This document shows, piece by piece, positions 1-14,234 of a stretch of DNA of 64,000 nucleotides. The notes under the pieces are model-generated. The model was not told the origin of the DNA, made no database searches, and saw only the letters and a program-made list of their open reading frames with translations. Position 1 is the first letter of the stretch; every line of letters starts with the position of its first letter. The position numbers were made by a program, and so were the translations under genes. Source of the stretch: Dirofilaria immitis (lineage: Eukaryota > Nematoda > Chromadorea > Rhabditida > Onchocercidae); contig JAKNDB010000088.1 in the NCBI GenBank assembly GCA_024305405.1, positions 62,001-126,000 of the forward strand, given 5' to 3'.

Positions 1-399
1 TAATGTTCCCATTGATTAAGTTTGAATCACCGATATTTCATGAAATTCAGATTCAGATTCAGGTTTTTGATTTTAAGATTTCAGAATTTTGAACAATTTT
101 AAGAAATCTTTAAAAGCCATATTATCGTTTAAAATGTCTATTATATTTTCATACATTTTGCTTCATCTAAATTTCGTAAATCAAAAATTATTATTGATTA
201 ATGATTATTTTATTATGTTATGCGAATATTAGAGTGCACTGATTAATGATTATTTCATTATGTTGAATTTAATATGCGAATATTATAGTGGCATGATATG
301 ATAAGTCGTCATAAAGAAGTATATGAATGTTTTTTTCTTTTCTTTTTATTTTGAAACATTTAAAATATCTGATAAGAGACAAGATATCATTAATTTCGT

Positions 400-672
400 T
401 TGATTTGTTTAATTTATTCTATCTATCATCAATTTTTCTTTCAATTCGAATGATAATGATATCACTTTGATTAATTTATTTTATCTATCATCAATTTTTC
501 TTTCAATTCAAATGATAATGATATCACTTTGATTAATTTATTTTATGATAATGATATCACTTTGATTAATTTATTTTATCTATCATCAATTTTTCTTTCA
601 ATCCGAATGATAATGATATCACTTTGATTAATTTATTTTATCTATCATCAATTTTTCTTTCAATTCGAATGA
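400..672. repeat. Tandem repeat, about 62-bp unit
   Basis: About four copies of a 62-bp unit containing 'tatcatcaatttttctttca' followed by 'gatatcac'. One copy (about 540-552) is truncated, so the array alternates full and partial units. Units differ at single bases only (for example ttcg/ttca/tccg), indicating recent amplification. Confidence 0.85.
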
Positions 673-838
673 TAAATAATCTTGAAATGAAAATGTAAAT
701 AATTTATTTCATAAACATTTTTGAAGTATAATTAGTTTTTTTCTTTTAATTTTTTAAATAACTTTTTAAATAACTTTTTTCCTGCCAGGTTTTCAGTCTA
801 TTTTATTCATTTATTTATTTTTATTTTAATTTATACTA

Positions 839-1215
839 TTATTATAAATGAATATATTATCAGAGTCAAATATATAAATATGATTTTGAATAAAATTATA
901 AATGAATATATTATCAGAATTGAAATATATCAAATATATAAATATGATTTTGAATAAAATTATAAATGAATATATTATCAGAATTGAAATATATCAAATA
1001 TATAAATATGATTTTGAATAAAATTATAAATGAATATATTATCAGAATTGAAATATATCAAATATATAAATATGATTTTGAATAAAATTATAAATGAATA
1101 TATTATCAGAATTGAAATATATCAAATATATAAATATGATTTTGAATAAAATTATAAATGAATATATTATCAGAATTGAAATATATCAAATATGCAAATA
1201 TGATTTTGAGTAAAA
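839..1215. repeat. Tandem repeat, 64-bp unit, about 6 copies
   Basis: The string 'ttatcagaat' recurs at 911, 975 and 1039 and onward at exactly 64-bp spacing. The first copy is shortened and the last shows a few substitutions. Inner copies are essentially identical. Confidence 0.9.
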
Positions 1216-2392
1216 TTCAATCATTGAATTCATGCTCATTTAGCTGTTAATTGTTTTTCGAACATATTTGTGCAAATTTCTTGTTGATATAATTTAATTC
1301 AATGATGATAATAATGATGATAATGATGATAATAATGATAATTAATGTTATTCGTAATATTCATATTATTCAATAATATGATTTTATTTAAGAGGGATGA
1401 AAAAAAAACTAATCAGTCACTATTGTGCAAATTTTTTGTTTTTTTGACAAATCATTTGATAAATATTATATCATGAAAAAGGGAAACGATGCAGAAAAGA
1501 GATAATTAGGAGTGAATGAGTTGAGATGAAATTAGGGATAAAAATTGATCAAATTGTTGGAATGGATATCAGTATCGATTTATTTTAATGGAAATGTATA
1601 TATATATATATATATATGCATTCATTCCCATTGGAGTAATCTATCGTCTTAACATTCTAAATATCCGAAAATTTTTTCATGCATTTTCGAATAGCTGAAA
1701 GGAATGTATTGCAATACTTTCATTTTTCATCCCTTCCTAATCTTTCTAGTTTTATCGAATTTTTGCAAATTTTATCTCTCATAAATCCTCTTTCCTCCTC
1801 TCTCTCTCTCTCTCTTTCTTCATTCCTCTCTTTTCGTTGACTTTTCTCTTTCTCTCTATTTCATTTTCTCTTTACCTTTTCTCTCTTTTCATAAATATTT
1901 GTTGAAATAATCATTGATTAATATCATTTCGGGTTAGTTATAAGATAAAAAAAAAAAAAACTACCGTATCCAGCATTAATTAATAAAAATAATATCTCTT
2001 AAATATTATAGCTTAATTTGTAAACAACATTTTTAAAAATAAACATTTTCTTTTTTTTTTTTTTTTCCTAAATGTATTCCAAATGTTGCCTTTTTAACTA
2101 AAACAACAATATATCATAAAATGTCATTTATCAATGTTGCAATTTGTCAGTTATCAATGTTGCAATTTTACCAATCAATTCTATATCAGTAATATTATCA
2201 GTTATTGGTTATTCCAAAAATATTTCTCATTGATGATGATATGGACAAAATTGTCTAATCAGAATTTCTTATCACACATTATTTTATAAGGATATAAAAA
2301 TGAAAAAAAAAAAAAAAAGACGAAGGAATAATTAAATATTATTAGATGGTTGATTTTCTTATTTACATTTTACTATTATTATAATCACTATT

Positions 2393-2423
<31 letters not shown>

Positions 2424-3014
2424 TTATTTTATAAATACTAAAATAAAAAAAAGGACCTTTTTTTAAAGAAAAATTTAAAAAGAAATTTGCATGTTAACAG
2501 TATATATTTTAATTTTTATTTCAATACTATCGTTAATTGCTTATGAGCTTAATTCTTTAACGTTTTAAATATGAATATTAATCATTGTTAAAAAGAGACA
2601 TCACATATATATATATATATGAATAAATATAATGGATTAAAAGATAATATAAGACATTTTATGATTGATATATGATACAAATATAATCTGATATCATTTT
2701 AAGATGTATGAAAAATTTTTGAAGAATTCTCGTTAACGTTGTCAAAAATAAAAAGTTTTACTTTTAGAATATATATATGAAGGACTTATCCTTTTTAATA
2801 ATTTAACATTTTTTTTTTTTTTTAAAAAATATGGTGCGAAATTTTAATCGTTAATTTTGATAAAAAAAATAAATAAAATTTTCAATAAGTTTAATTGAAT
2901 GTAAAATTGATTATAAAAATTTATGCAACTTTTTAATTTTTTTTTTTTTAAATAATATCTTTTGCGTTTTTTTGTTTTTGTTTTGTTGATATTTCGATTT
3001 TATAAAAATTTTTT

Positions 3015-3460
3015 TAAAAAAATATTATATTTCGAAAATAATATAATACAAATTTCGAATTGTCTTTTTGTTACCTGATAATTAATTGAAAAATTATTTT
3101 AATCAATAGTATTGTATTAATAATGTATAAGCATATAGTGATGATAACAATCGGTGTAATTATGATCATCATCATTATCATCACTATTTATTATCATAAT
3201 CATCATTATCATCATCATTTACTATTTATAAAATTTATAAAAAAATATTATATTTCGAAAATAATATAATACAAATTTCGAATTGTCTTTTTGTTACCTG
3301 ATAATTAATTGAAAAATTATTTTAATCAATAGTATTGTATTAATAATGTACAAGCATATAGTGATGATAACAATCGGTGTAATCATGATCATCATCATTA
3401 TCATCACCATTTATTATCATGATCATCATTATCATCACCATTTATTATTTTATACTTTTA
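3015..3460. repeat. 223-bp tandem duplication
   Basis: The block starting at about 3021 recurs at about 3244 (offset 223) with only a handful of substitutions. Each copy ends in an ATC/TCA triplet tract. A short open frame begins in the second copy, but it is low-complexity Ile/His/Phe and not credible as a gene. Confidence 0.9.
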
Positions 3461-5466
3461 TTATTCCCCTTTTTTTTCGTTTTTTCTTTTTGCTTAATCA
3501 TACTGCATTTTATCTTAATCATATAATCATATAGCAATATTTTTATCACAATCCTAATCATATATGGCAATAATAGCAATATCATTAAAATTCATATGCA
3601 TCAAATTGCTAAGCGATCATGGAATAATAATTAATTTATGAAAATTTTCACAACAATATTGATTATTAAATAATTTTTCATTTCTTGCATTATTAATTTA
3701 TTCGAATAATTATTATAGGCTAATAGCAAATTGAAATTTTCCCTTTTTTTTTTTTTTCTTTTAATTTTAATAATAATTTTATCAAAATTTAATTTCATCA
3801 TATTATCACTTATATTATTCTTTTGCTTATTTATTTACTTATTTTTTTTTATTATTAAACTAACTGAAAATACGATGAGATGGAAAATTTTTCTAATCTT
3901 TTCTTCTCCTTTTTTTTTTTTTTGTTGATAAAATAATATCTTATATATTTGATATGGAAAATTTGTGAAAAAAAAATTAAAATCTTTCGAAATTTTTTTA
4001 AAGCTTCTAATTCACAACAAAATCATTCGATCATTTTTTCAAACTTTTCCGTATGTCTTCATCATACATACATTCATAAATGTTTACTGATTGGATGAGA
4101 AAAAAAAAAAATGAAAATGATGAAAATTAAATGATTAAAAATAAAATGTATAATTTGTTGATTAGGCATAAATCATATATTTTTATTGCTTAAGCATTAA
4201 ATGAAGGGATATTTTTAATGATATGTTTATTATATATATATCCATAGATCGGACTACTTTTCCATACTTCATATTTGTTTACTATTTTTGACTCATTCGT
4301 ATTGCGTTAAATCTCAAAGGCATAAATATATAGCAATTAGTTTTGATAAATGTGAATTTTATAGATTTTTTCGATTAATAATATATATCGTAAATAAATC
4401 GATTTATTTACGACAATGTTTATTTCACATTTTTATGGTTTAAAAAAATGAATATCTTTTTTTTTTTTTTTTTTTTAATTTGCTAAATTTATTTATTTAA
4501 AATATTATTACTAAAATTATTGTCAGTTATTTGAGTAACTAAATTATTGATTTATTCTCAATTTTTTCGATCATTCATTTTCTTACCAATACATTCACTT
4601 TTGATTCAATTATTGTCATACTTGAATTTATCGTTAACTTTTTTTTTTTTTTGATTGACATTTTATACTTTTAACTTATGTCAAATAGAACATTTGTAAT
4701 TATCTGAATACATTTTATTTTCACTTTAGCAAATTTTAAAAGCTAAATTACTCTAGGAAAACAAAAAAAAAGTTGTAATAATTTATTCAACTTTTTTCTT
4801 CTTTTTTTTTTTTAGCAACCTGTAAATCTTAGACTATTAAAAGTTTTTTTTTTTAAAAAAACTTTTCTCGTCATATTTTGTCATAATTGTTTTCAATTTA
4901 TTTTATTTATGTTTTTTTTTTTTTTGGAAAAAAAATTCGTACTAATTAAAATAATGCTGAATATATATATATATATATGTGTGTAATGAATGCTAGCTAA
5001 TATGTCATATTTATAGTTACTTCTATTTGCTTATTTGAAAAATTTTCATTTTTTTTCTTCATTTATTAATTAATTTTATAAAATGATAAAAATTTAGTCG
5101 GTGAATAGTTATTTTCTAATATATTAATCGAAAATTAATATATTTGAAATAATTTTAAATTTATAAAAATTTTTAATTTCTTATTTTTTCCTTAGCAAAA
5201 CTTATTATTTTTTCTCTTTTTTTTCAAATTTCCATTATCGCAATAAGAAAAATTAAAAAAAATTTCTTTTCGATTTTAAATTTTATTTATTTTTACATTT
5301 TGCAACAAATTTTATTGCCTCTTTCTTTTTTACTGTTTTATATTATATTTGTGTAAAAATGAAAAATTTGATATTTCATTTCCAATTTTTATATCCACAA
5401 CAAATCAAAAATTAAAAAAAAGAAAAAGAATTTGAAATAAAATAAAATTAAGAAAAAGAAAAAAGT

Positions 5467-5497
<31 letters not shown>

Positions 5498-5592
5498 TAG
5501 CAGAAGTTATCAAAATTAGCTCATTGTAAAATTTTTAATATATTTTTCCTTTCTCTTTTCTTCTCCTTCTTCTCTCTCTCTCTCTCTCTCTC
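5467..5592. repeat. Complementary (GA)n and (TC)n tracts
   Basis: A GA-dinucleotide run at about 5471-5497 and a TC run at about 5572-5592 lie some 75 bases apart on the same strand. They are reverse complements, so they could pair as a hairpin. Otherwise they are ordinary microsatellites. Confidence 0.8.
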
Positions 5593-5739
5593 CCTTTATT
5601 CGTTTTTATGAAATTGTTATCTATTCAAATAAACTGATTTAATTATGAAATAATTTATGGTTTAGGATAATATTTCCTGGGGTGGGGGAGAGGGAAGCGA
5701 AAATTCTTCCTATAATTCCATACATTTTTCAATCTTATT

Positions 5740-5872
5740 TAATGATAATGATAATGATGATGATAATAATAATATTCATTATTCGACTGCTCATTGATGA
5801 TGATGATGATGACGATAATGATAATGATGACGATAATGACGATGATAATAATGATGATAATAATAATATTCA
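5740..5872. repeat. GAT/AAT triplet microsatellite
   Basis: Imperfect (GAT)n, (AAT)n and (GAC)n triplets with two copies of 'aataatattcattattcga'. Open frames on both strands here (Asp/Asn-rich forward, Ile-rich reverse) are products of the triplet repeat, not genes. Confidence 0.85.
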
Positions 5873-6075
5873 TTATTCGATTGCTTATTTTCTTTTCTTT
5901 TTCTCTTTTTTTTCTATTTTTATAAATGTAAAAAATAAATGAATGAGTGAATTGAATATTCATTAGCTTTATAGTAAAATAAATATTCTTTTAGAAAAAA
6001 AGGAGGAACGAATGAAAAAAAAAGAGAAAAATAAAAGATCAAAGAAGTAAAACAAAAAAAAAATAAAATAAATAA

Positions 6076-6290
6076 ATCATTTCAACTTTTTAGACAGAGA
6101 TCATTTCAACTTTTTAGACAGAGATCATTTCAACTTTTTAGACAGAGATCATTTCAACTTTTTAGACAGAGATCATTTCAACTTTTTAGACAGAAGATCA
6201 TTTCAACTTTTTAGACAGAGATCATTTCAACTTTTTAGACAGAGATCATTTCAACTTTTTAGACTAGACAGAGATCATTTCAACTTTGTT
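6076..6290. repeat. 24-bp tandem repeat, 9 copies
   Basis: Nine head-to-tail copies of a 24-bp unit containing 'tcatttcaactttttagaca'. The fifth junction carries one extra base (cagaagatca) and the eighth an added 'agact'. The last copy is degenerate. Confidence 0.95.
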
Positions 6291-6384
6291 AAAAAAAAAA
6301 ATTTTAAATATAAATTATTTGATGAAATATTTTCCAATTACGAAATTATTATCAAATATTTTTATTTATTTGTTTGAAATAATA

Positions 6385-6545
6385 ATATCAAACTGTGATC
6401 TGTGATAAATTTTAAATTAAATTAATAATACAAAACTGTGATCTGTGATAAATTTTAAATTAAATTAATAATACAAAACTGTGATCTGTGATAAATTTTA
6501 AATTAAATTAATAATATAAAATTGTGATTTGTGATAAATTTTTGA
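6385..6545. repeat. 43-bp tandem repeat, about 4 copies
   Basis: Copies of 'actgtgatctgtgataaat' recur at about 43-bp spacing from 6392. The last copy diverges (attgtgatttgtg). Confidence 0.85.
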
Positions 6546-8674
6546 CTAAATTTTATCATTTGCAAAAATCACAGATGTAAAATCGTTTAAAATGATAAGA
6601 TGATAAAATGATTTTATCGTACAATAAAAATTTTTCATTGAGAATAAAAATAAAATTGAATTACAAACAATGAATTGAATAGAATTATCGATTATTGCAA
6701 TAATTTAAAGTTTTCAAATTTTTGATTTTAATATGATCGATTTGTAAATAAAAGAAAAAAAAGAACAACTAAGCATAAAAGAGATAGATAGAAGAAGAAA
6801 AATTTTATTATTATTTTTATTATTAAAAAAAAAAAGACTATGATATCATTCATTCGTATTATTTGACAATAAAAAATCTTTTCGACAAGAAAATTATATA
6901 AAGCCAAAAAAAAAAAGCCTATTTATTATTAAATATTTTATTTAAAAAAAAAAATAAAAAGACGAGGAAAATATTCTCGAGAATTGCTTACATTGTTACA
7001 AGGTTGCATAGAGTTATAACAGAAATGTTGAAATTTCATCTCAATCATCAACTAAACTTTTTTTTTTCATTTTTCAAATATTTATCAAAAGAATTTATTT
7101 TACGGAAGTTTTTTTTTTTTTTTTTTTTTTTAAGAATTTCTATCAATTAAATTAAATTTGTGAAAAATTTTCGAAATTAATTAATTTATTAATGCTATTT
7201 TCTCGCTATTATAATTAATAATTTTTTTCAAATTAAAAAAAGTTTAGACATTTCAATTGGTTATTAATGGTTTCTACATATATGTATATGTAGAAATATA
7301 AGTTTAAGGAAAAAATAAAAATTTGAAAATTTTTTCTCATCTCTTTTCTTTTTTCTTTCGCCCTTTTTTTTTTCTCTTTTTCACTTTAAAAATATATTGA
7401 AAAGAAAAATAGTTTTTAGCGAAAAATGTTCGCAACTTTTCGAAATTTTAAAACATCCAAAGTTTTTTTTTTTTTTTTTATCTCATTGGACAAATAACTT
7501 ATCATCAAATAACTTATCAAGCAAGCAAATTAGTTAAATCATTTTTCAATTTTATATTTAATCGATAATTTTAAAATTCGAATATTTGCAAATTTATTTT
7601 ATGAACGAATAAAATTATAGAATTATCAAAATGAATGTATTTGCTTATTTCATATCTAATGAATGCTTATTATATTTTGCATTCTCAAACTTTACAAACT
7701 TATCTTATCAAAAATAATTTTTTACAATGTTAATTAAGAAAACGAATGTTATTTCGTCTTTCTTTTTTTTTTTTTTTTTCCTAATTGGTTACTTAATTAG
7801 GAAGAAAAAAATGAAAAAAAAAACTTATAACTCTCTTAACATATATGTGTATATTTTTCGATCAGATTTTTTTAACAACAAATTTTTCGCAGCTAAATTT
7901 TATAAAAAAAAAAAAAAATTGCATAATGAAATTGAATTGAATTGAATTGTGTTGCTGGCTAGAAAAATGCAATATAATCAAATAATAGCATAAAAATATA
8001 ATTTAGTCAATCAATCATATCATTCTCGGCATCTGTTAAGATAATAATAATTTGATTATTTTTAAAAACTTTTTTTTCATTTTTTTCTTTGAAACTAATT
8101 GTTTATTCATTTTTTGAAACGATTGATTTTATTTGATTTTATTTTTTTCGTTTTCCGTTTTTCTTTTTTTCTCTCTCTCTTTCTCTCTCTCTCTCTCACC
8201 TATCAATCAATCAATAAGTTAAAATTATCATAAATTAAGCACAATTTGATTAATTCTTATTTCTGTTATTTATCAGATAAATTTCAAATACTTTTTTTTT
8301 TTCACTTCTAACACAATGTAATTTTATTTTCATCTGTTTACCGAAAGAATAATTTCGTAAATAATCAAATTTTTATAAAATTGAAAATAAAAAAAAAAAG
8401 AAAAAAGAAAAGAAAGAAAGAAAATATTGAAAATGAATAATTAATTACATATGAGCTTTGATTCGTTGACGGAAAAAAAAGTATAACTATTTTATTGGTT
8501 AGCTATTAAAATTTGAAATGATTATTGTTTCAGAATTTAAATAGCAAAAAGTGAAGCATCAAAGAAAGTTAGCTCATTTCATTTATTTTTATTCGATTAA
8601 AAATTGTTGCTAAAATTTTAATTCATAATATTTAGTATTTGATAAATATGATGCGAAATATGTTATTTCATTCC

Positions 8675-9190
8675 TGCTTATAAATATATATATGCATATA
8701 TATTTCTTGCAAAAAAATTTATCTTGAAATGGATAATTTAATTTAGTATAAAAAGTATTCATGTATCTAATACATATTGTGCATTTTCAATAATAAGAAA
8801 TGAATAAATCATTTATCGATGATTATTATTAAGAGATCAATGATCCATTTTATTTCTGCTATATATATATGCATATATATTTCTTGCAAAAAAATTTATC
8901 TTGAAATGGATAAGTTAATTTAGTATAAAAAGTATTCATGTATCTAATACATATTGTGCATTTTCAATAATACGAAATGAATAAATCATTTATCGATGAA
9001 TATTATTAAGAGATCAATGATCCATTTTATTTCTGTTATACATATATGTATATATATTTCTTGCAAAAAAATTTATCTTGAAATGGATAATTTAATTTAG
9101 TATAAAAAGTATTCATGTATCTAATACATATTGTGCATTTTCAATAATACGAAATGAATAAATCGTTTATCGATGGATACTGTTAAGAGA
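8675..9190. repeat. 177-bp tandem repeat, 3 copies
   Basis: 'cttgcaaaaaaatttatctt' starts at about 8706, 8883 and 9060, so the period is 177 bp. Copies differ at scattered single positions. The unit length is in the nucleosomal range seen in many satellite families. Confidence 0.92.
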
Positions 9191-9689
9191 TAAGTGATAA
9201 TTTCAAAATATTACCATTAATCTTATCATAGTTTAATTTGCTAAAATTTAATTCAAAAATGTTTAAAAAAAAGCAATTCATCATTTTGTTCGTATCAACA
9301 AAATTTGTTTGCAATTCATCTTATCATAATTCGATTACTGCTGATGTCATTGTTTTTATCACTGATGAAAATATTTTTATATCAGATGATATCAATAAAA
9401 TTATCACAACAACAAACGATATGTCGAGATATATAAACAGCAAATAGTATTATATTATATCCAGTTATAAAATGCTAACATCAAAAATCAAAATTTTTAG
9501 TAAGTGAATAAAGCGAATAAATGAACTTTTTTGACCTTTCATTTTTGCTATTAAATTTCAGAAAAAAAATTACTTAACTTTCATAGCCACCAATAAAATA
9601 GCTAATCATTTTGGAATTTATTACAATTCATGAACTTACCTGTTCATTTATTTATTATTTTTTTGCCTTTTTCAACTTTACAAAAATTT

Positions 9690-10020
9690 GATTACTGTAT
9701 TTTAACAGAATTTGTTACGATAAAATTACTTAACACATTTATATGCTATAATAGATTGATAAAAATAAAAATTTTTTTCAAATTATATGATGCGTAAAGA
9801 CTTCGATAACTTTTTGATTACTGTATTGTTGTTATTGTATTGTTGGCAAAATTTGTTACGATAAAATTACTTAACATATTTCTATGCTATGATAGATTAA
9901 TAAAAATAGAAATTTTTTTAAAATATACGATGAGTAACGATTTTGATTACTTTTTGATTACTGTATTGTTGGCAAAATTTGTTACGATAGGATTACTTGA
10001 CATATTTAAAATAGATAAAT
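9690..10020. repeat. Degenerate repeat, about 126-141 bp unit, 3 copies
   Basis: 'gttacgata' preceded by 'tttgattactgtatt'-like sequence recurs at about 9714, 9855 and 9981. Copies are more diverged than the 177-bp array just upstream. A small open frame across it is repeat-derived. Confidence 0.7.
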
Positions 10021-10477
10021 AAAAAGAATTTTTTTAGATTATACAATGAATAAAAGAGATAGATATGAATAATGAAAAATTATGCTAATTAGTGATAAAT
10101 TTATTTTAGGTATTATAAAACTTAGATGGGACGAGAGGACAAGTTTAATGTAACATCAATAAAAGTTAAATGTACCTAAAAGAACAGATCGTATCAATGT
10201 AAAATTTAGTATTAACTAAAAAATATGTTTGTATAATAATTACTTATATTTATGATATGATATGATATGATATGATGATAAGTAGAATTAGCGAAATGAT
10301 GTGAATAATCAATATGACATCGAATATTCATCTAATTTATAGGAAATATGAAAATTTAAATTTGAAGACAAACATTGCAATATTTTTGTGCTATTGGAAT
10401 GATAATGCTATTTTTATCAGATATATTTTGCAATTTTTTAAAATATGTAATTTTAAAAATTTAAGAATTTTCTTTTC

Positions 10478-10479
10478 AG
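10478..10479 (+). promoter_or_regulatory. Probable trans-splice acceptor of globin 1
   Basis: 'tttcttttcag' ends four bases before the globin start codon at 10484, the usual place for a spliced-leader acceptor in nematodes. It could instead be a cis-intron in the 5' UTR. Confidence 0.5.
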
Positions 10480-10483
10480 CAAC

Positions 10484-12385
10484 ATGTTATGCCGTTGTTT
10501 TCGTTCAAAATCAACCACAAGTAATTCATATGGTCCACCGGTGATACCAATTACGAAGGTACAAAATCCTGGAATAACAGAAGATGATCCACGAATACCG
10601 CTAACACATAAACAAAAATATGTGTTGACAAAAAATTGGAAAGGTATCGATCGAGAAGTATCTGAAGCTGGTGTAGAAATGTTTTTGAAGTAAATTATTT
10701 TCATTTTGTTTAAACAAGATCATCGTATCATCATGTAATAGCAAAATTCAACAAATTTTTTTCTCACTCCGTCTCTTTCACTATCATAGAAAATTTTTTC
10801 TCAATCTATCTGATTATATTATCATTCTTTTCATGCTCTTTTTTTCTTATCATAAAATTCTTATCTCAATTCATAACTGTTAAATTATATCTATAAATTT
10901 TTGCTTTTTTATTCATACATTCAGTTATAACTATAAATTTTGTTTCTCTTATGAGAAATATAATAAAAGAATAAATAATTATTTCCTTTTCGATTCATAA
11001 TTATTATAATCAAGAACAATAATATTATATTTAACTGTACCATTTAATCCATTATATTTATTTACTGGATAGCATCTAAATCCAACAATTTCTATTCTTC
11101 TAACAATTATTGAATTATTCGTATTATATTACATTTATTCTTCACTGGATAGCATCTGAATCCAAACAACTTCCCTTACTCTAATCATAATTGAATCATT
11201 CGTATTATACGATCTTTACTGATATCATCTGAATCCACGAATTATTTTTTACTTCAACCATTACTAATTTATTCGTATTACATTATATTTTCAACAATTG
11301 TTTTTTTTTTTTTTTATGGAATATATACATGCATAGCATACTTTGAGTATTATTATCCTTAAATTATATCGATGACTATTTGAGATGTTTCTACAAAAGA
11401 ATCTGAATCCGATATTGTGCATTAAATATTTCCTATATTATGCATATTTTCAGAATGCTCTCATTACATCCGGAATATTACAAATTATTTCCATTCGCCG
11501 GCATTGCAACTTCAAGTGATGAGAAAAAACGAATGGATGAATGTTTAATTAAGCATGGTGAATCTGTCATGAAATTCCTTGGTCAAGCTATCAGGTTTGT
11601 TACTAACAATATATCATTATTCGTTTAAAACAAGCATCCATATGTGCTAATCGATTATATGATTATTTTTTGTGTTGACAACATTGTTTCATTTTTATTT
11701 TATTTTTTTATTTTTAAATAAAAATTGATCAATTGTATATGATCAATATGTAATAATCGTTATACGATCATATCTATAATTAAGTAAAATTGATCAACCA
11801 TATATAATCATTATGTAAAAAATCGATATATGATCATATCGATAATATCTGATCTAATATGGTCAATTAATATTAAAGCATAGATTTATTAAAAATTCTA
11901 CAATTATATTTTAAAATTTTCAAAATTATATATCACATTACGATATCAAATTAAATTAAATTTGTTAAATAAATGATATTTCAGCAATATTGAAAATAGT
12001 GATAAATTTTTCGAATTAATAGAGGAAAATGGTCGTTATCATGCACACAAGAAATATTTTAAGCCGGAAATGTTTTGGGTAAGTAAGTTGTTAATTCATA
12101 TCCTATCAAAATTTGAAAAGTAAAAATTTAATTAACTTTTTTTTCTTTTTAAACTGTACAAATTTCAGTAAGATAATGATTAAAGATATGTTTGTTGTTG
12201 TAAGGATAGATATGTTATGAATATAAATAAGTTTTGGATTATTGGAAGCAATAAATAGAATCATACGATATTCTCGATGCAATAATCAGAATTACATAAC
12301 AATTCGATTTTGATATAGCATACCATAGCTGAAAATAATTCAATTCATCGCTAACATCATCATCATCATCATCGTCATCATCATC

Positions 12386-12437
<52 letters not shown>

Positions 12438-12679
12438 ATCATTCTTTTTCATGCATACTAATTCAATTTGTGTGCAATTTTAATTTATGAATTATTTAAG
12501 CACAAAATTATTCGTATTATCCATAAATTTTTAAGGTAATGGAAGAACCATTTTTGTATTCGGTAAAATTAATATTGGGTGATCGTTATACGGATAATAT
12601 GCAATCAATCTATAAGACAGTGATCTCAATAATACTATCAGGATTGGAAAAAGGTTGTCAATTGGAATTATCGAGGTAG
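10484..12679 (+). CDS. Globin 1 (nematode intracellular globin)
   Basis: Heme protein of the globin fold; oxygen binding, sensing or redox role not decidable from sequence. Exons: 10484-10689, 11454-11594, 11985-12078, 12536-12679, giving 194 residues. After a roughly 40-residue N-terminal extension beginning MLCRCF, helix A/B carries NWKGI. HPEYYKLF places Phe81 at CD1, KHGES gives distal His103 (E7) and RYHAHKK gives proximal His135 (F8). All heme-contact residues are present. Introns 1 and 3 fall at the ancient globin positions B12.2 and G7.0; intron 2 splits a codon at the end of helix E. The last exon uses an AAG acceptor and ends ELSR-stop. It is a tandem paralogue of the gene at 24581 and reads cleanly without frame correction. 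Cysteines 3 and 5 are shared with the paralogue and could be lipid-modified (inference). Confidence 0.88.
12354..12437. repeat. (CAT)n followed by (AATC)n microsatellite
   Basis: CAT/CGT triplets at 12354-12386 run directly into about a dozen AATC tetramers up to 12437. It lies in intron 3 of globin 1. Confidence 0.95.
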
Positions 12680-14234
12680 ATGAATGTAAATGATCAATTT
12701 CACTGCCTATCACATATTATATGTGAATGAATTAATTAATAACTAATTAACTAATCGAATAATTTTAATTTTAATTTTTTTTTTTGATTATAATTTATTC
12801 GTTCATTTTGTTATTTTCAAATTTTAATTATTACATTTGCTTAAATGATCAAATAATACTATCATCGTATTAAATAATATGCATATTTTGTAAATTTGAA
12901 ATATAATTAACAAATTTTTTTTTTTGCTTAATAATTTCGAATGAGAGAGAGAAAAAATAAATAAATTCAACAAATCTATGCAATTGGACGAGAGAAATTT
13001 TTACCAATTTCTCTGTTCCAATTATTTACCAAAACTTTCCATTACTCATTTTTAATTTAATTTCAATTATCATTTGAAAAATAACACCGAAATGGATATA
13101 TAAAATGTTAAAATTTGATAAGAACTATATAAATCAAAATATGCAAATTATTATCAGTATTTTATTTTATTTTATTTATTTATTTATTTGTTTATTATGT
13201 ATAAATTAAATTGTTGCTTAATAATTTGCTTAATGAATAAATTTTGTTTTCAAATTTGTTGTATTATAAATTTAAATTTAATTCGTTGTTTTTCTTTTCC
13301 ATTTTTTTCTCCCCTCTCCCCTCCCCGCCACCAATTCATTCCATCTATAAATTCTTTTTTTTTTATTATTATTATTTATTTTTGCTATGACGATATTTTG
13401 ATGATTTGTTTTTTGTTTTGCTCAAATTATCCCAACAATATTGTCTTTCTAAAAAAAAAAAAAAAAAAGTGATAAATTGATTTTGGTTTTGATATATTTT
13501 TTGCAGCACATACCATTTTCTAATTATTTATTAATTTGAAAATTTCGTTTTTTTTGCTTCGTTTTTGGAAGATTTGAAATTTCAAAATTTTTTTTTTTTT
13601 TGATAACTAAAATGAACAAGCAAAAATGCAAACATTCAAATGATCAAATTATCAATTAAAAATTTATATTTTCAATTTAGCAAAGTTAATTTTTTTTTTA
13701 CAACAAAATTGCATTGTAATTAAATTTTTAAATTTCATGCATTGTTTTAGATGAATTTGTAATATATTTGCTAAAAAAAAAAAAATCAATATTTTTTGAT
13801 TTTTTTTTAAATGTAAATAATAAGATGATAGATATAAATGAGAAAATTTTATCGATAAAATATAATTATCATTTGTTGAAATGTTTTATATATTATCTTT
13901 TCTTATTTCCAATTAATAAAAAATATAATTAATTAAAAATCTGAAAAACAAAATAAGTAATAAGTATAGTTGACGGAAAAATGTGCTAATTTTATTTTAT
14001 TAATAAATTTCAATCAAATTCGTTCAAATAAACAAAATTGATTATTTATTAGGATGAATATATTTATAAATGTAAGATAGATAGCTGATAATAATTATCC
14101 GAGACTAAACATTGTTTACAAATCATCTTGTTACAACTTTCAAATTAAGACAGATTGAAACAATTGTTGACATTTTTGAAATTTAAATGTTATAAGTGCC
14201 TAATTGAATTGACAACAAAAGAATCAGTTAGTCG

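Larger units (their letters stand above)
1..10477. other. Gene-poor AT-rich repeat region
   Basis: I see no recognisable exon here. The sequence is dominated by A/T runs, simple repeats and short tandem arrays, listed separately. Open frames in this stretch translate to low-complexity Ile/Phe/Asn/Asp/Lys strings and have no splice or codon support. Smaller simple repeats include (TA)n near 1596-1616 and 4962-4977, a CT-rich run near 1798-1820, and GAT/AAT triplets near 1300-1340 and 2380-2430. Confidence 0.75.

Noticed and set aside
5682..5963. Asp/Asn-rich and Ile-rich open frames on opposite strands
   Set aside because: Pure translation of the GAT/AAT microsatellite.
9238..9447. 69-codon open frame upstream of globin 1
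   Set aside because: No family resemblance, no splice signals and an Ile/Asn/Lys-biased composition. It cannot be excluded as a small gene but has no positive evidence.
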